In this document: piece after piece, positions 8,787-18,639 of the stretch
Layout of the letters: each line of letters begins with the position of its first letter
Position numbering within the stretch: the first letter of the stretch is position 1
From: Cristatella mucedo
Lineage: Eukaryota; Bryozoa; Phylactolaemata; Cristatellidae
Reading direction: 5' to 3'
DNA: 33,673 nucleotides
NCBI GenBank assembly: GCA_009760855.2
Contig: WPIO01000178.1
Location: forward strand, 520,501 to 554,173
Position numbers and translations under genes: made by a program
The notes under the pieces: generated by a model
What the model saw: the letters and a program-made list of their open reading frames with translations, nothing else
The model's database searches: none
What the model was told of the DNA's origin: nothing

Positions 8787-8960
8787 TTGCTGATTTAATA
8801 GCATCTTTCGTGTAGCGACAGAAGAGCCTCTACGGCTATCTCCACCGCTTGCAGCGGCGATAAAAAGACACCCGCCGCAGGATTCGAATCCTGTGACAGA
8901 GATCGTGAATGTATCACTTCCGAAGCTACGTGCTGGTTACAGAAAATCACGTTCCAGACC
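8787..8960 (-). mobile_element. SINE-A copy with variant head
   Basis: On the minus strand a B box GGATTCGAATCCTG (8878-8891) is followed by the SINE-A body (CAAGCGGTGGAGATAGCCGT, AGAGGCTCTTCTGTCGCTA). Upstream of the B box the sequence (TAGCTTCGGAAGTGATACAT) is tRNA-like in spacing but unlike the standard SINE-A head. It also differs from the variant head at 782-960. Confidence 0.78.
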
Positions 8961-9162
8961 GATCGCGAGCACCTCTGTCAGAAACAAGGAACTCATTAGT
9001 TTACACGGAGTGCTCATAGTAAAGCAGCGACTACCCGCTGACTAGTTGCAGCAGCGACAACCTGTGTAAAATATGAAGCCAAGACAGGGTGGATAAAAGT
9101 TGGCGTAGTTAACTGTTATGATTACTTGAACTTGGATTGCGAAAAACTCTAGTTTGTAAGAG

Positions 9163-9199
9163 TTATATATATATATATATATGTATATTTATATATATT
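9163..9199. repeat. (TA)n microsatellite at a SINE-B 3' end
   Basis: An interrupted TA dinucleotide array directly abuts the 3' end of the minus-strand SINE-B at 9200. It probably grew from the AT-rich SINE tail. Confidence 0.9.
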
Positions 9200-9330
9200 A
9201 CAATTCATTTGTATAGCGTCCTAAGAAAACTTAATCTCTATTCAGGCACTTCAGATACGCCATAGGGCTCGTGCCCAAGACCTTGGCAAAACCTTGATCG
9301 GGGCGAGCACGTTAACCACTGGGCCAGTAT
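9200..9330 (-). mobile_element. SINE-B copy
   Basis: On the minus strand the A box is TGGCCCAGTGGTTAACG, the closest of all copies to a canonical tRNA A box. The B box is decayed (GGGCACGAGCCCT). The tail is TGAAGTGCCTGAATAGAGAT, then TAAGTTTTCTTAGGACGCTA, homologous to the LINE-F1 terminus. A TA array follows. Confidence 0.88.
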
Positions 9331-9645
9331 ATGTTAAAGGAACTAAATAGGTATTTTTTAAGGGAACTAAAGAGATAACCTTTATGGACAAGTCTCTATT
9401 TCCTCGCAGGTCCAGGAATTCCACGTGTCCGCTATCTCGTTATGAAAGTGATGGAAAAATCTCCAGCTGCGCTATCATCTATTCAACGTGGAGCTTGACC
9501 GTCTCCAAGCGCAGCTAGCTTCTGGCTTTTATCAGCTCTATGCGTGAAAATTGTCCGTTGCGATTTTGTCGGCGCGCATTAATCTTTCGCGATTTTGTCG
9601 GTGAACCGCCAATTTATCAGCGCGGCCAGCCTTCGATTTATAGAA

Positions 9646-9647
<2 letters not shown>
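9331..9647. other. No gene recognised
   Basis: Only short frames, the longest running on into the neighbouring TA array. Within it, ATTTTGTCGG and its surroundings occur twice (9570-9580, 9592-9602) as a small local repeat. Confidence 0.4.

Positions 9648-9678
<31 letters not shown>
9648..9678. repeat. (TA)n microsatellite
   Basis: A near-perfect TA array of about 30 bp. Open frames that cross it (YIYIYIYI) are artefacts. Confidence 0.95.
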
Positions 9679-9684
<6 letters not shown>

Positions 9685-9910
9685 AGCGGCAAAATGATAA
9701 AGACGAGCAGAAAAACTGCGAGGATGGACGGTGAAAATAATCTAAAAAAAAATAATGAGCAGCATCAATGCAGAAATTAGCTGCAAACTAATGAAGACGA
9801 GCTGAGAACACAATGAGTGGTGAAATGAGGAAGACGGGCCACGTGTGCGTTGTGCGTGCGACACGTGGCTTCTGGGTCAAAGGGAAAAGCTGGCCAGAAC
9901 GGATGCGTCT

Positions 9911-10325
9911 CTAGCTGAGATTTGCAGGACGCAGGGTCCTAGGAGAGAGTGGCCGTTGTCTGTAGCGAGCTTCAGACAATGACGAATGCGACGATCTGAA
10001 GGCTCGACTACCAGAAGATGCATGACCAATCGGAGGACGGCGAGAGTACGCGAAGCTGAGGAGCAATTGGTGCTCTGGAAATCCAGAGACATAAAAGAAA
10101 CCACTGGAAAAGCAAGGAGGTCGGATCGGCGGGCTTCCAGGCGCGGTGCTGGTGCGAGCGAGCGAGTAAGCCAGACTGGCGACCTTGGAATTGATTCGAC
10201 GCTCGATAGGAAGCCGGTGAAGCTCAGACGGAAGCGGTGGTGCGATGTGGCCGCTGCTACGCCGTCGACGACAGAGGCGACGAGCCGCTGAGCCTTGCAC
10301 CAGTTGCCAAGGATTAAAGGCCCCG
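9911..10325 (-). pseudogene. Old LINE-F1-like RT C-terminal remnant
   Basis: The minus-strand frame reads SAARRLCRRRRSSGHIAPPL then PSELHRLPIERRINSKVASL. This aligns with SAARLVCRERRSCHITPLL and ADLHWLPVKQRIDFKVLSL of the other LINE-F1 copies, the conserved stretch C-terminal to the RT domain in CR1/L2 elements. Further downstream the match fades. DNA identity is visibly lower than between the other copies, so this is an older insertion or a related subfamily. Part of it stays open for 129 codons, probably by chance in GC-rich DNA. Confidence 0.65.
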
Positions 10326-10762
10326 GGCCAGGAATCCGGAATAAGGAGAATGGCAACAATCTAGATGCGATGCCGCAGACGCGTCAACTGGTTTGGCTCC
10401 GTCGTCGCACTCCGATCTACGCAGGCCTTGCTTTGGGCCCCGACACGTTTGCACTGGAACGTACACGAGTTTCAGCATGTTTATATAAAAGAACAGGACA
10501 AGCGGCCGTCTTCGCGACAGCGGCTCCTTCGGAGGAGGAGCTGCTGTCCCGTACGCACAGAAGCGGCCGAAAGCTTCGAGCTGAAGGCAAACTGCCGAAC
10601 TGCCTCTATAGCCTCTACAGCTTCCAAACCCTTCCAGTCCCGTTTCAAAGTGTCCCGAAGCGACGTCGCAGAGCCGAGGAGTGCCGTAGGGGACGCAATG
10701 TCGAGTGCTCGACTCGTCCGACCTGCTCAGGGATGGCCATTCCTTTCGCATATATACCGCTG
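10326..10762. other. GC-rich stretch with long but unsupported frames
   Basis: Two overlapping plus-strand frames (10295-10864 and 10365-11084) and one minus frame are open. Both plus frames run through the TA/TG microsatellite, giving IYIYIY and VCVCVC, which argues against a real protein. No domain is recognised. Confidence 0.4.
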
Positions 10763-10792
10763 CCAATTATATATTTGTACATATATATATAT

Positions 10793-10849
<57 letters not shown>
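10763..10849. repeat. Compound (TA)n(TG)n microsatellite
   Basis: A TA array (about 10763-10825) passes into a TG array (10826-10848). It then abuts AATTCATCTGTATAGCGCCA, a truncated SINE-B/LINE-F1 tail in minus orientation at 10849-10869. As at 9163-9199, the array grew at the 3' end of a SINE-B-like element. Confidence 0.92.
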
Positions 10850-11030
10850 AATTCATCTGTATAGCGCCATGCGAGATGAGCAGCCTATGTGTCAGCGTAA
10901 AAAGAAAGCAGGTGAAGGTCGAAGAGCAACGAGTCGCTTAGGTCGCCATGTCTACACGGCCGCGCCGACGGAACGCTCTCAGTCTGGAAGAAGCGCTGTT
11001 CGCATCGGATGCATGTCACGTCCTTTCCGG

Positions 11031-11252
11031 TCGGGCCCTGAGCTGCTACTTCTTTGCCACTCACTACCTCAACTGCTCTCATGACTCTGCTATGCTTCCC
11101 ACTTTCTCTTTGTTGTGTGAGATGAATGAAGTCCTCTGGCTATCGAATGCGTACCGAAAGCCGCTTAGGCTGTGAGTGCGCTATGCAAAACTCTACTGCG
11201 TAACACCAACACAGTCTTTCTGGCTCTGCGGACATACAGACGAAGATACATG
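11031..11252 (+). mobile_element. LINE-F2 3'-end fragment
   Basis: This matches, inverted, the 3' region of the long LINE-F2 copy (about 23986-24192). Shared pieces are CTGAGCTGCTAC, ACTCACTACCTCAACTGCTC, GCGTACCGAAAGCCGCTTAG, GAGTGCGCTAT and, at the end, CATACAGACGAAGATACATG. It is 5'-truncated and non-coding apart from the last codons of the ORF. Confidence 0.85.
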
Positions 11253-11999
11253 CGTAAACACGTGCATTTCAGCTTGATTCGTGCAAGTTTATCGGCGGCT
11301 CCGAAGGCCTACCTTCCATCCGTTGACGGCTTTAAACAGCTCCCCCCCCCCCTAGAGAATGGGCCCACGAACACGCACCAGCTTCATTACAACGGCTGAA
11401 AAAATACGTGTCGGCCGCAAATGCTGCAATCTGACATAGAGCGCAAGGTGATCTGCCGATGGAATCGCTGCCCTCGGCGAGTAGCACTGCCACTCCTGCA
11501 TATGGAAGCGACCACTAGATGCACCACTTGTGCCGAAATGGATTCAGATTTCAGGTAGAAACCTTGACCTAGGTAGAAACCTTGACCTGGAGCGAGCGTC
11601 GCCTCGGCAACAGCTAAACGTGACGTGGTTCATGACCAGTCGTACTTGATCTGAAAAAGCCGTTCGAGAGGCGTGCACTCCTGCTTTGTGTGAATCGATT
11701 GGCAGAATCGACTTTAATCAGCTCGTTAATTTGGCGCCCCGATGTCTCATAGAGACGCGTATACGACCTTTCAACCAAGTCTTTCTTAATTGGAATCGAT
11801 TCTCTGAGCCAATCTGATGAGCTCGCGAGCCGGCAGTTGATGTAGCGGACACGCGTAATTTTGATGCATCTGTCGCCTGATGTGTGCATGCGCTGTCACT
11901 CTTACCGGAAGGACGGTGGCTTGAATCGATAGGCTTTCGGCTGAAAAGCGAACGGTTTTCAGCCTTAAGTGAGAAAAGCGAAACTTGAAGCGAAGTGAG
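11253..11999. other. No gene recognised; small repeats
   Basis: The stretch contains a C11 run (11341-11351) and a perfect 18-bp tandem duplication, AGGTAGAAACCTTGACCT, at 11554-11589. Short minus-strand frames at 11614-12035 have no recognised motif; the ones reaching past 12000 run into SINE-A. Confidence 0.5.
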
Positions 12000-12177
12000 C
12001 CGTGATGGCTCACTAGGTAAGGCGGTTGCTTTCACGACCTCGGTCCCGAGGTCGTGTGTTCGATTCCTGCAGTGGGCGATCCTTTATCGCCACTGCAAGT
12101 GGTGGTGATAGCCGTAAAGGCTCTTCTGTCACTATACAAACAGAGGCTGTTTAATCAGCTAGGATTTATTTATTTAA
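12000..12177 (+). mobile_element. SINE-A, best-preserved copy
   Basis: A tRNA-derived SINE. The A box is TGGCTCACTAGG (12006-12017) and the B box TGTTCGATTCC (12057-12067). Between them lies a perfect palindrome: CACGACCTCGG (12033-12043), TC, CCGAGGTCGTG (12046-12056). The body contains TTTATCGCCACTGCAAGTGG and AGCCGTAAAGGCTCTTCTGT, then CTATACAAAC, and the copy ends in (ATTT)n. The tail region resembles part of the LINE-F2 3' UTR. With the copy at 18880 it defines the family. Confidence 0.92.
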
Positions 12178-12361
12178 GTGAGTGAGTGCCCGAAGCCGTC
12201 ACGACTCTCTCGTTGATCCGCGGCAGCACGACTCTGTGACAGCCATCCGGACGATCTGTCATCAGGTTGGATACTGCGACAGAGCAAAAAGTCTCCCGGC
12301 TCCAACACCAACAAGCACTTTATTAGGAAAAACCACGCCGGCCAAGACCAGTCTACGCACT
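12178..12361. other. No gene recognised
   Basis: Spacer between SINE-A and the 3' end of a LINE-F1 copy; no open frame of note. Confidence 0.4.
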
Positions 12362-12700
12362 CTAATAATAATAATAATAGTGCATTTGTTATAGCACCCT
12401 CAGAGAGCTCAATCTCTTTTTAGGCACTTTACATCTGCTACAACGGAAGCACGATCGAATGGTTAGTGGTAGCATGCTCAATAAACAACAGGAATAACAT
12501 GGTGAGGGTTGACATGCGCAGAGTCGGCATACAAGTTAGGTAGTAGCAGCATGCACAGCACTAGCATGCATAAGCACATAAAGGACGAATAATAGGGACC
12601 TACTAAATGCTGTCATAAACAGATGCGTTTTGCGGTTCCTTTTAAATGTTGACAAGTCAAGAGATGTGACGCAAGTCGGGACTGATTCCAGGCTTTGGGA

Positions 12701-13481
12701 TTAGTCAACTAAATGCACGGTCTCCAAAGGATTTGAGATTTGAACGAGGTATGAGTAAAGAGTTAGATTCCAAAAAGCAGGTGGTACGATGCTTAGCCTG
12801 GTGGGAAGTAGATCTGATAGGTAGGCTGGAGCCAGAGAATGAAGCGACCTGGAAGTGAGAGGCAGGACATTGACACCGATGCGTTGCTTGACTGGTAGCC
12901 AGTGCAGGTCGGCGAGAAGTGGTGTGACGTGGCAACTGCGACGCTCACGACAGACAAGCCTAGCTGCAGAGTTGTATACCAGCTGTAAGTGCCTGATTGC
13001 ACAGGCCGGTGCACCAGCAAGCAGTGAAATACAGATGCTATGACGGGATGTCACAAATGCATGAACCAACTTAGGTGTGGTATCCCTGTCTAGATAAGCC
13101 AACTTTTAGCAATGTTATGTAGCCGAAAGTAGGCAGATGACTGCGGAGCGGATGTGTTCGTCTAATGAAGGGTCATTTGAGAACATGACACCTAGATTTC
13201 GTGCCAATTTGGTAGGAGATATGCTGGCAGAATCGATTTTGAGCGTCAGCTTTTCCAATTTCTGAATCACATTTTGTTTGCCCATAATTGGTAGGTTGGT
13301 TTCATCCTCGTTCAATTTAAAAAAGTTTGCTGCCATCCATGTGCGGATGTCATCAATACACTCAGCTAGGGAGCTGAGAGATTTCGACGTGCTCGAGGGC
13401 TGGGAGGGATCAAAGCAAAGGTACAACTGAATGTCATCTGCATACAAGTCATAGCCTAGATTATGCTGGGCAATCACATCG
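12701..13481 (-). pseudogene. LINE-F1 RT, motif C to C-terminus
   Basis: The frame starts LADVIAQHNLGYDLYADDIQ, containing the RT catalytic YADD motif, then runs through ECIDDIRTWMAANFFKLNED and ARNLGVMF. After a frame break it continues with HAFVTSRHSICISLLAG, NSAARLVCRERRSCHVTPLL and ADLHWLPVKQRIG. These are the standard blocks of CR1/L2-type ORF2 proteins downstream of the palm. Frameshifts near 13110 and 12900 disrupt it. Confidence 0.85.
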
Positions 13482-13504
13482 GCAAGAGAGAGAGAGAGAG
13501 AAAG

Positions 13505-13549
<45 letters not shown>
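13482..13549. repeat. (GA)n array inside the LINE-F1 RT gene
   Basis: A GA array lies between the codons for YGVPLVSVLYLVLYTIYSLS (degraded [10 protein letters not shown] motif B, minus strand at about 13550-13615) and LADVIAQHNL. It sits where other copies of the family encode a short Ser/Leu-rich stretch, and presumably expanded from CT-rich codons there. Confidence 0.9.
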
Positions 13550-13636
13550 TAGAGAGACTATAAATCGTGTAAAGAACGAGATAAAGCACGGATACCAGAG
13601 GTACGCCATATTTCGGAGGTTCCTTAGGTGATCTTT

Positions 13637-13816
13637 AAATAAAATACTAGCTTAATTAACAGTCTCTTTTGTACAGCGTCAGAAGAGCCTTTAGGCCTAT
13701 CACCACCGCTTGCAGCGGCGATGAAGGATCGTCCGTCACAGGATTCGAACCTACTACCTCTGGACCGAGGTCAGGAAAAGCAACCGCCCTACCTAGTGTG
13801 CCATCACGGCTCACCA
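13637..13816 (-). mobile_element. SINE-A nested in LINE-F1
   Basis: On the minus strand the A box is TGGCACACTAGGTAGG (13788-13803) and the B box GGTTCGAATCC (13741-13751). The SINE-A body follows, with a GTATTTTATTT tail. It splits the LINE-F1 reading frame downstream of motif A, so this SINE moved after that LINE copy had landed. Confidence 0.9.
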
Positions 13817-14250
13817 CCCTTTGTCCATTCGCATCAACACTCTGGAGACTCCACTTGGATAAGATCTGAACCGTTGCTGAGCAGCACCAGTGGTGCCCAG
13901 GCGAGATAAGAGGCGCTCAAGAAGGACTTGGTGATCGACAGTATCACAAGCTGCCGACAGATCGAGCAAAACAAGCAAAGATACTCTACCTAAGTCTGCA
14001 ATCCTAAGTAGGTCGTTGTACACCCAAAGCAATGCAGACTATGTGGAGTGATAACTTTCTAAAACCAGACTGAAACTTAGTAGTAAAGTTTGAAGTTTAA
14101 TATAGGAGTTCAGCTGGATTGCCACGACGGGTTCGAGTGTCTTTGGTAGGGAACGGCAAAAGGGAGACTGGGCTGTAGCTGCTCAAGTTCTTTTGGTCTA
14201 GTGTTGCTTTCTTCAGTAGTGGCCTAACTAGAGCCTGTTGGAAAGGTGCT
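13817..14250 (-). pseudogene. LINE-F1 RT, N-terminal part to motif A
   Basis: Minus-strand translation gives ALVRPLLKKATLDQKNLSSY and SPVSLLPFPTK (RT motifs 0/1). After a break it gives VSLLVLLDLSAACDTVDHQV, the motif A region with the catalytic Asp of the canonical FDT kept as CDT, and LLERLLSRLGTTGAAQQRF. These blocks are diagnostic of the CR1/L2 group. The copy begins near 14250 through 5' truncation. Confidence 0.85.
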
Positions 14251-14949
14251 GGGGCGCAATGACCGGAGATCTAGACGGCCGCTGACTGCCGGAGCAGAGG
14301 GGTCTCCCTCCTTCCCTCTCCTCTCCACTTCTCTCATCCGGCAGCCTTTATATTTCATGCATGCATTGTTCTTGCACTGTCGAGCCATTGTTTGTTCCGA
14401 GAACCTTTCGACTGCTGGGGCAGCTGTGTGTGGCTGACGGATGCCTCCGTAGATGCCGCCGGTGCTCGGATTTGCGCCGAGCTGCTGAGTCATCCGCTAT
14501 GAACCATTGTCCGCCCGTCAACCGCTCGAGAGCCGAGGGCTGGTTAGACATTGTCTGATCTCTCATCCGGCGCCAACGCCCAATGCTCGCCGCCTCCGGC
14601 GTGTGTCTCCTCGCTGGCTCGAATTTCCTCGTATGCCGCTCGTGGCCTGATTCAAAGCAGGGCACGAGCGGTTCTTGCAGCTCTCGCTGCACGATTGTGG
14701 GCGGCTGCTGCCTACGAGTCTTCGCTCGAAGCTTTCATAGCCCCCGATTGAAAGGGAGCAGCCGCTGGCAACTCATTCGAACGCTTTGTGGCGTGGCGGG
14801 CTCTTGGTGCAGCCTTTTTATAGCCTCGCAGCGAGTGTGACTTGTGACAGCAGTGGATGCTTCGATCGATCTTGGATGGTCAGAGCCTGTTACCGACAAC
14901 CGTCGGAAGCAATGTATTAAAAGAAACAATCAAAAGTGGATTGAAAAGT
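14251..14949. other. GC-rich spacer, no gene recognised
   Basis: Several overlapping frames of 60-114 codons occur on both strands without recognisable motifs. None starts or ends at convincing splice signals. Confidence 0.4.
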
Positions 14950-15110
<161 letters not shown>

Positions 15111-15376
15111 TGAGACTATTGGTAGCTGCGACCGAGCCAGACGCAAGTAATGTTGCCTAAGCTCAACTGCTTAGCGACCCCATTGCAAAACGGACCCGTT
15201 TGCTAGTCAGTTCTTGACAAACCATTTCGCAGCGAGTGGATTGGCGTGGAAGTGGATCACGTGCTTAGAGCCTCTTCTATTAGATGCACGAAATCGTGTT
15301 CCATACAGCTAGGAGCTGGGGAATTTATTTGATAATCTCGCAACATTTGAATCTAATTACAATAGCGTAATAGTGT

Positions 15377-15465
15377 ATAGGGGCAGAAGAGCCTTAACGG
15401 CTATGGCCAAGGCGTGCAATGGCCAAAAAGGGATTGCCCACTGCATGACTCAAACCCTCGAGCTG
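15377..15465 (-). mobile_element. SINE-A body fragment
   Basis: Minus-strand CCATAGCCGTTAAGGCTCTT and GTGGGCAATCCCTTTTTGGC match the SINE-A body. A decayed B box (GAGGGTTTGAGTC) lies at its upstream end. The tRNA head is lost. Confidence 0.7.
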
Positions 15466-15661
15466 GATAGAGAGGAACAAGCGCCGTAATCCTGGGATAA
15501 CACCCAGGTGCTCGGCGTAATCTCAACTCAGGCAGCGTCCTGAGAAGGACTAGCTAATGGGGGATGGGTTCCAGCATAACGACGCATCCCGGGAGACACT
15601 GACCTGTCATTCTTTAGTGGCATATTCTAGTCCATGGCCGTTTGTGTAATTCTCTGAAGTG

Positions 15662-15780
15662 ACATTCTGCCTGATGTGACAATCTGTCTGATGTGGCCAT
15701 TTGTCTGATGTGGAAATCTGTCCGATGTGACAATCTGTCTGACGTGACAGTCTGTCTGTTGTGACATTCCTATATGACAG
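15662..15780. repeat. 17-bp minisatellite, 6-7 copies
   Basis: The unit is about ATCTGTCTGATGTGACA. The CTGATG-like core recurs at 15671, 15688, 15705, 15722, 15739 and 15756, exactly 17 bp apart. Copies differ by 1-4 substitutions, so this array is older than the one at 2207-2428. Confidence 0.93.
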
Positions 15781-16601
15781 CATGTACTGTCAGCTGTTGC
15801 TCGGTTTTTCTCTGCTTCTTCGCTGCATCTACATTTCAGAAAGGCAGCCGTCGTCCATGGTGGCCGCTTGATCGGGTTGCTGGCTCGATAGAGGTTAAAT
15901 AGTGCTGCCGTCAATCGCCGCCAAAACTTCGCTCGAAGCGTCGGCCTACAGCTGATGACTGGACGACCCTTCTTCCTTGCCTTCCTTCTTTTCCTTCCCT
16001 TCCTTCTTCCACGGATGGAGCTTATTATTAGCGACACCATCTGACTGTCAAATGGTCGATTGAATTATGTCTGGCTTCTTCAAAGCCCGGGAGGAAGCAA
16101 AAGAGGCCGTCTCGCTTCCAATGGGTCGCCGCCCATTTTTTTTTTGGCGTCAGCAGTGCCGACTGTGCCACCTGCGTACTTCGTGGGGCCGCATCCCGTG
16201 GCTTGAACTCGCTCGCTTTGAACTGACTCGTCGGCATTCGAGGGCTACTTTATCGCAAGGAGTGTCTGTCTGCCTTTTAGAAGAAAGCCTCTAGGATTAG
16301 CGCGCTCTGCAGAGAACTCTGTTGCAGTCAATCTATATTGGCAATTACCCCGCCCAAGATCTCGGCTCACGCCAAGCGAAAACACGGCTAGAAATCCGAA
16401 TGCTTTCGTTGCATTTGCATGCCCGGTGTGCTACCACAGGGCGCATGCGCTAAGCCTCATCGACCGTGGCGACGAACTACTTAGCTAGCGCTCAAGCGAG
16501 GCAAGGAAGTCTCCCAGATTTGGGCACCTACTCGATTCCAAATCCCAGGCTTGTGCGTTGCGTCCCGATCTCCTATTGAGAGAGGGACTCACAACCGTAA
16601 G
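15781..16601. other. No gene recognised; pyrimidine-rich tract
   Basis: The stretch includes a C/T-rich tract at about 15969-16012 (CCTTCCTTCTTTTCCTTCCC) and a T10 run near 16138. Short frames only. Confidence 0.45.
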
Positions 16602-16725
16602 TTATCTGTACACAGCACCCTAAGAGTACTCAATCTCTATCCCGGAGCTTTTGCATCGAGCATTTTGCATTTTTATATCGAGCCTGAGGGCTTGAGCTCA
16701 TGACCTTGGTCCTGAAAAAGGCGAG
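16602..16725 (-). mobile_element. SINE-B, strongly diverged copy
   Basis: Plus-strand GTACACAGCACCCTAAGAGT, ACTCAATCTCTATCCCGGAG and GAGGGCTTGAGCTCATGACC follow the order of SINE-B read in reverse: LINE-like tail, then B box. The A-box end is unrecognisable. It is old. Confidence 0.65.
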
Positions 16726-18639
16726 TATCGTGTCCGTTGTTCCAAGCCAGGGCAGCAATTGTGCTACGATCGGTGGAGTAGGCGTATCTGCTTGCAGCTA
16801 CAGACCGATGCAACAATCCACGCCCTGCCTAGATCAGGATACCGCCGTCGAGCTGGTCCACGCACGCATTCCTAACGTCTCGTCTAGACTTCCGTTATTC
16901 GCTCCTTGAGACGCTGACAGCTGTGCGATAATAATAATGATAATAATCTCTCAGGTGGCTCGTGAGCCGGCCTAAGAAAATGCACCCTAAGCAGACGCAC
17001 AGCTCTTCACACCGTTTCGTCATGCCTGCTAACGATGCCAAGCGACACCCGTTCAAGTGATCAGCGAATCGCCGCTGTATTGGCTATAAATATAGAAGAA
17101 GTTCTAGTACCGATCGCTCCGATATATCTGGTCCAGAAATTGGCTCAGCTGCATGGCCTTAGCATTACTAACTCGTTGCGTTTAAGACGGCTTTTAATGA
17201 GCCTTACTTTATTGGCCTTCATAGCTCGCAGCTAGTAGATGCAAGTGAACGAACAAGAGCTTTGCGTTTGCCAGACAAACTCGTATGCTCGTGAATTCAG
17301 TAGTTAGCCAATTATATGCTGTCGACCACATATCGCAGAAGTAATGTCAGAGTTGGTTTTCTAAGAATACTCCTAATAGACTGCGTTTCTCTTTGAGGTA
17401 AAAGAACGCAATCGCAAATAGAACACAACTCAACTTGTGTCCTGCCTCCCAAGAATTGACTGGCTTAGTCAGCACCACACGATGGCAAACTCATCTTTCT
17501 CACTTAAAGCCCACCTTGATAATTACGTTTACAGACAGTAGACAGTAGTAAATTGTCGATTCTACGATTTGAAACTTAAGTTTCTGACCCTGATACTATC
17601 CTTGCTCAATTCAATCTTGAAAATCAAATTCTATAGGTTTCTTCTCATTATATTTAGGGTTTTTCTTGCTTTGCTTATTAAGGTTATTATTGTTTGTGCG
17701 AGAGAAGGTTGAATTCGAGGATTCTCAATCAACTTATTTCCACGCCATTCTGTAATGGCCAATATTTTTCCACAATAAAATAAAAAATGTCTTTCAGCTT
17801 TTAACAAACACATTCCGTCCCTTCAATATTAATTAAGCACAGGACTTTTTAGCATTATTTTTATACTTATTATTTTTTATATTTTATGTTATTTGTAAGC
17901 GTCATTTTCTAATTGCTTATGCCTCAGAAGTATGGAATACGCCCACATATTCCCTAAAAATTTGCTTTTGCAGGGAGGACAGTGATTAAATTGAAATTAA
18001 ATCGATTCAGACGAGTTAGTCAAAGAGAATAGCGAATGAATCAAAATGAACAGGCAATTACTCTCAAGTCACACAAAACGAACGCTCAAAAGGGTTCAGA
18101 AATTAGTAGGCGCTCTACATTTTCTGGTGGCTATATTGCAAATAGCTATCTCAAGGAAACTAGCAAACCTAGCAAGCCGTCTTTTTTAGACTGCCTTTAG
18201 TAACGAAATTTGAAGCCCAACAAATCCTAGTGAAAGCGCTCGCTCTGCTCTGCTCTGCTCTCTGAGTTTTGCTCTCCCGAGCACCTACTCGTTGGACCTA
18301 CGCGCCGGAGCACACACAGGGCAATGCAAGCGGAAGAAATAAAGGGTGCGGGAAAGCCAGGTCTGAGCTTCTCTTTAAAAGATGGTCGTGCACTGACATT
18401 CATTAATGCGAGTCGTAAGCGAGATCCCAAAGCTTTGGGAGTAGCGAGCGAGCAACTGAAGTCGTGGCGCCCACGAAGTTTTGAAATACGTTAGGTGGCG
18501 CAACCAACAAAAAACCCAGAGGAGCCTGGCTGCGAGCTGGGAGCTGGGAGCGTCAAATTATTTACTGCACGCGACGGGCCCCGAGCAAGACATCAAGAGG
18601 ATCTACAAGTTGGCGACACAGAATCTCGATGAGCTGCCT
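16726..18639. other. Long stretch without recognised gene or repeat
   Basis: About 1.9 kb, AT-rich from 17500 to 18200. There is an (AAT)n-like run at 16926-16948 and a GCTCTGCTCTGCTCT pentamer repeat at 18241-18260. The longest frames are under 70 codons. I see no homology to the LINE or SINE families here. Confidence 0.5.

Larger units (their letters stand above)
12362..14250 (-). mobile_element. LINE-F1, longest copy, interrupted
   Basis: On the minus strand from 5' to 3': RT N-terminal motifs, motif A, part of motif B, a GA array, motif C, the C-terminal region, the 3' UTR, the double-hairpin terminus and (ATT)n (12363-12380). A SINE-A (13637-13816) is inserted between motifs A and B. 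Without the two inserts the copy is about 1.6 kb, so the 5' half (endonuclease and ORF1) is missing through truncation. Many frameshifts and stops make it non-functional. Confidence 0.93.

Noticed and set aside
9877-10359. 160-codon minus-strand protein
   Set aside because: Its sequence is the out-of-frame translation of an old LINE C-terminal region, as shown by the parallel out-of-frame peptide at 19411-19737.
10295-11084. Plus-strand frames of 189 and 239 codons
   Set aside because: Both pass through the TA/TG microsatellite in different frames and have no recognisable domain; the left part is antisense to an old LINE.
12000-12177. Functional tRNA gene
   Set aside because: A and B boxes are present, but the acceptor stem does not close, the body continues for 100 nt and the copy ends in (ATTT)n; several copies exist. 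It is a SINE.
16726-18639. A gene in the long unassigned AT-rich region
   Set aside because: No frame exceeds 70 codons, and I saw no convincing chain of exons or recognisable domain.
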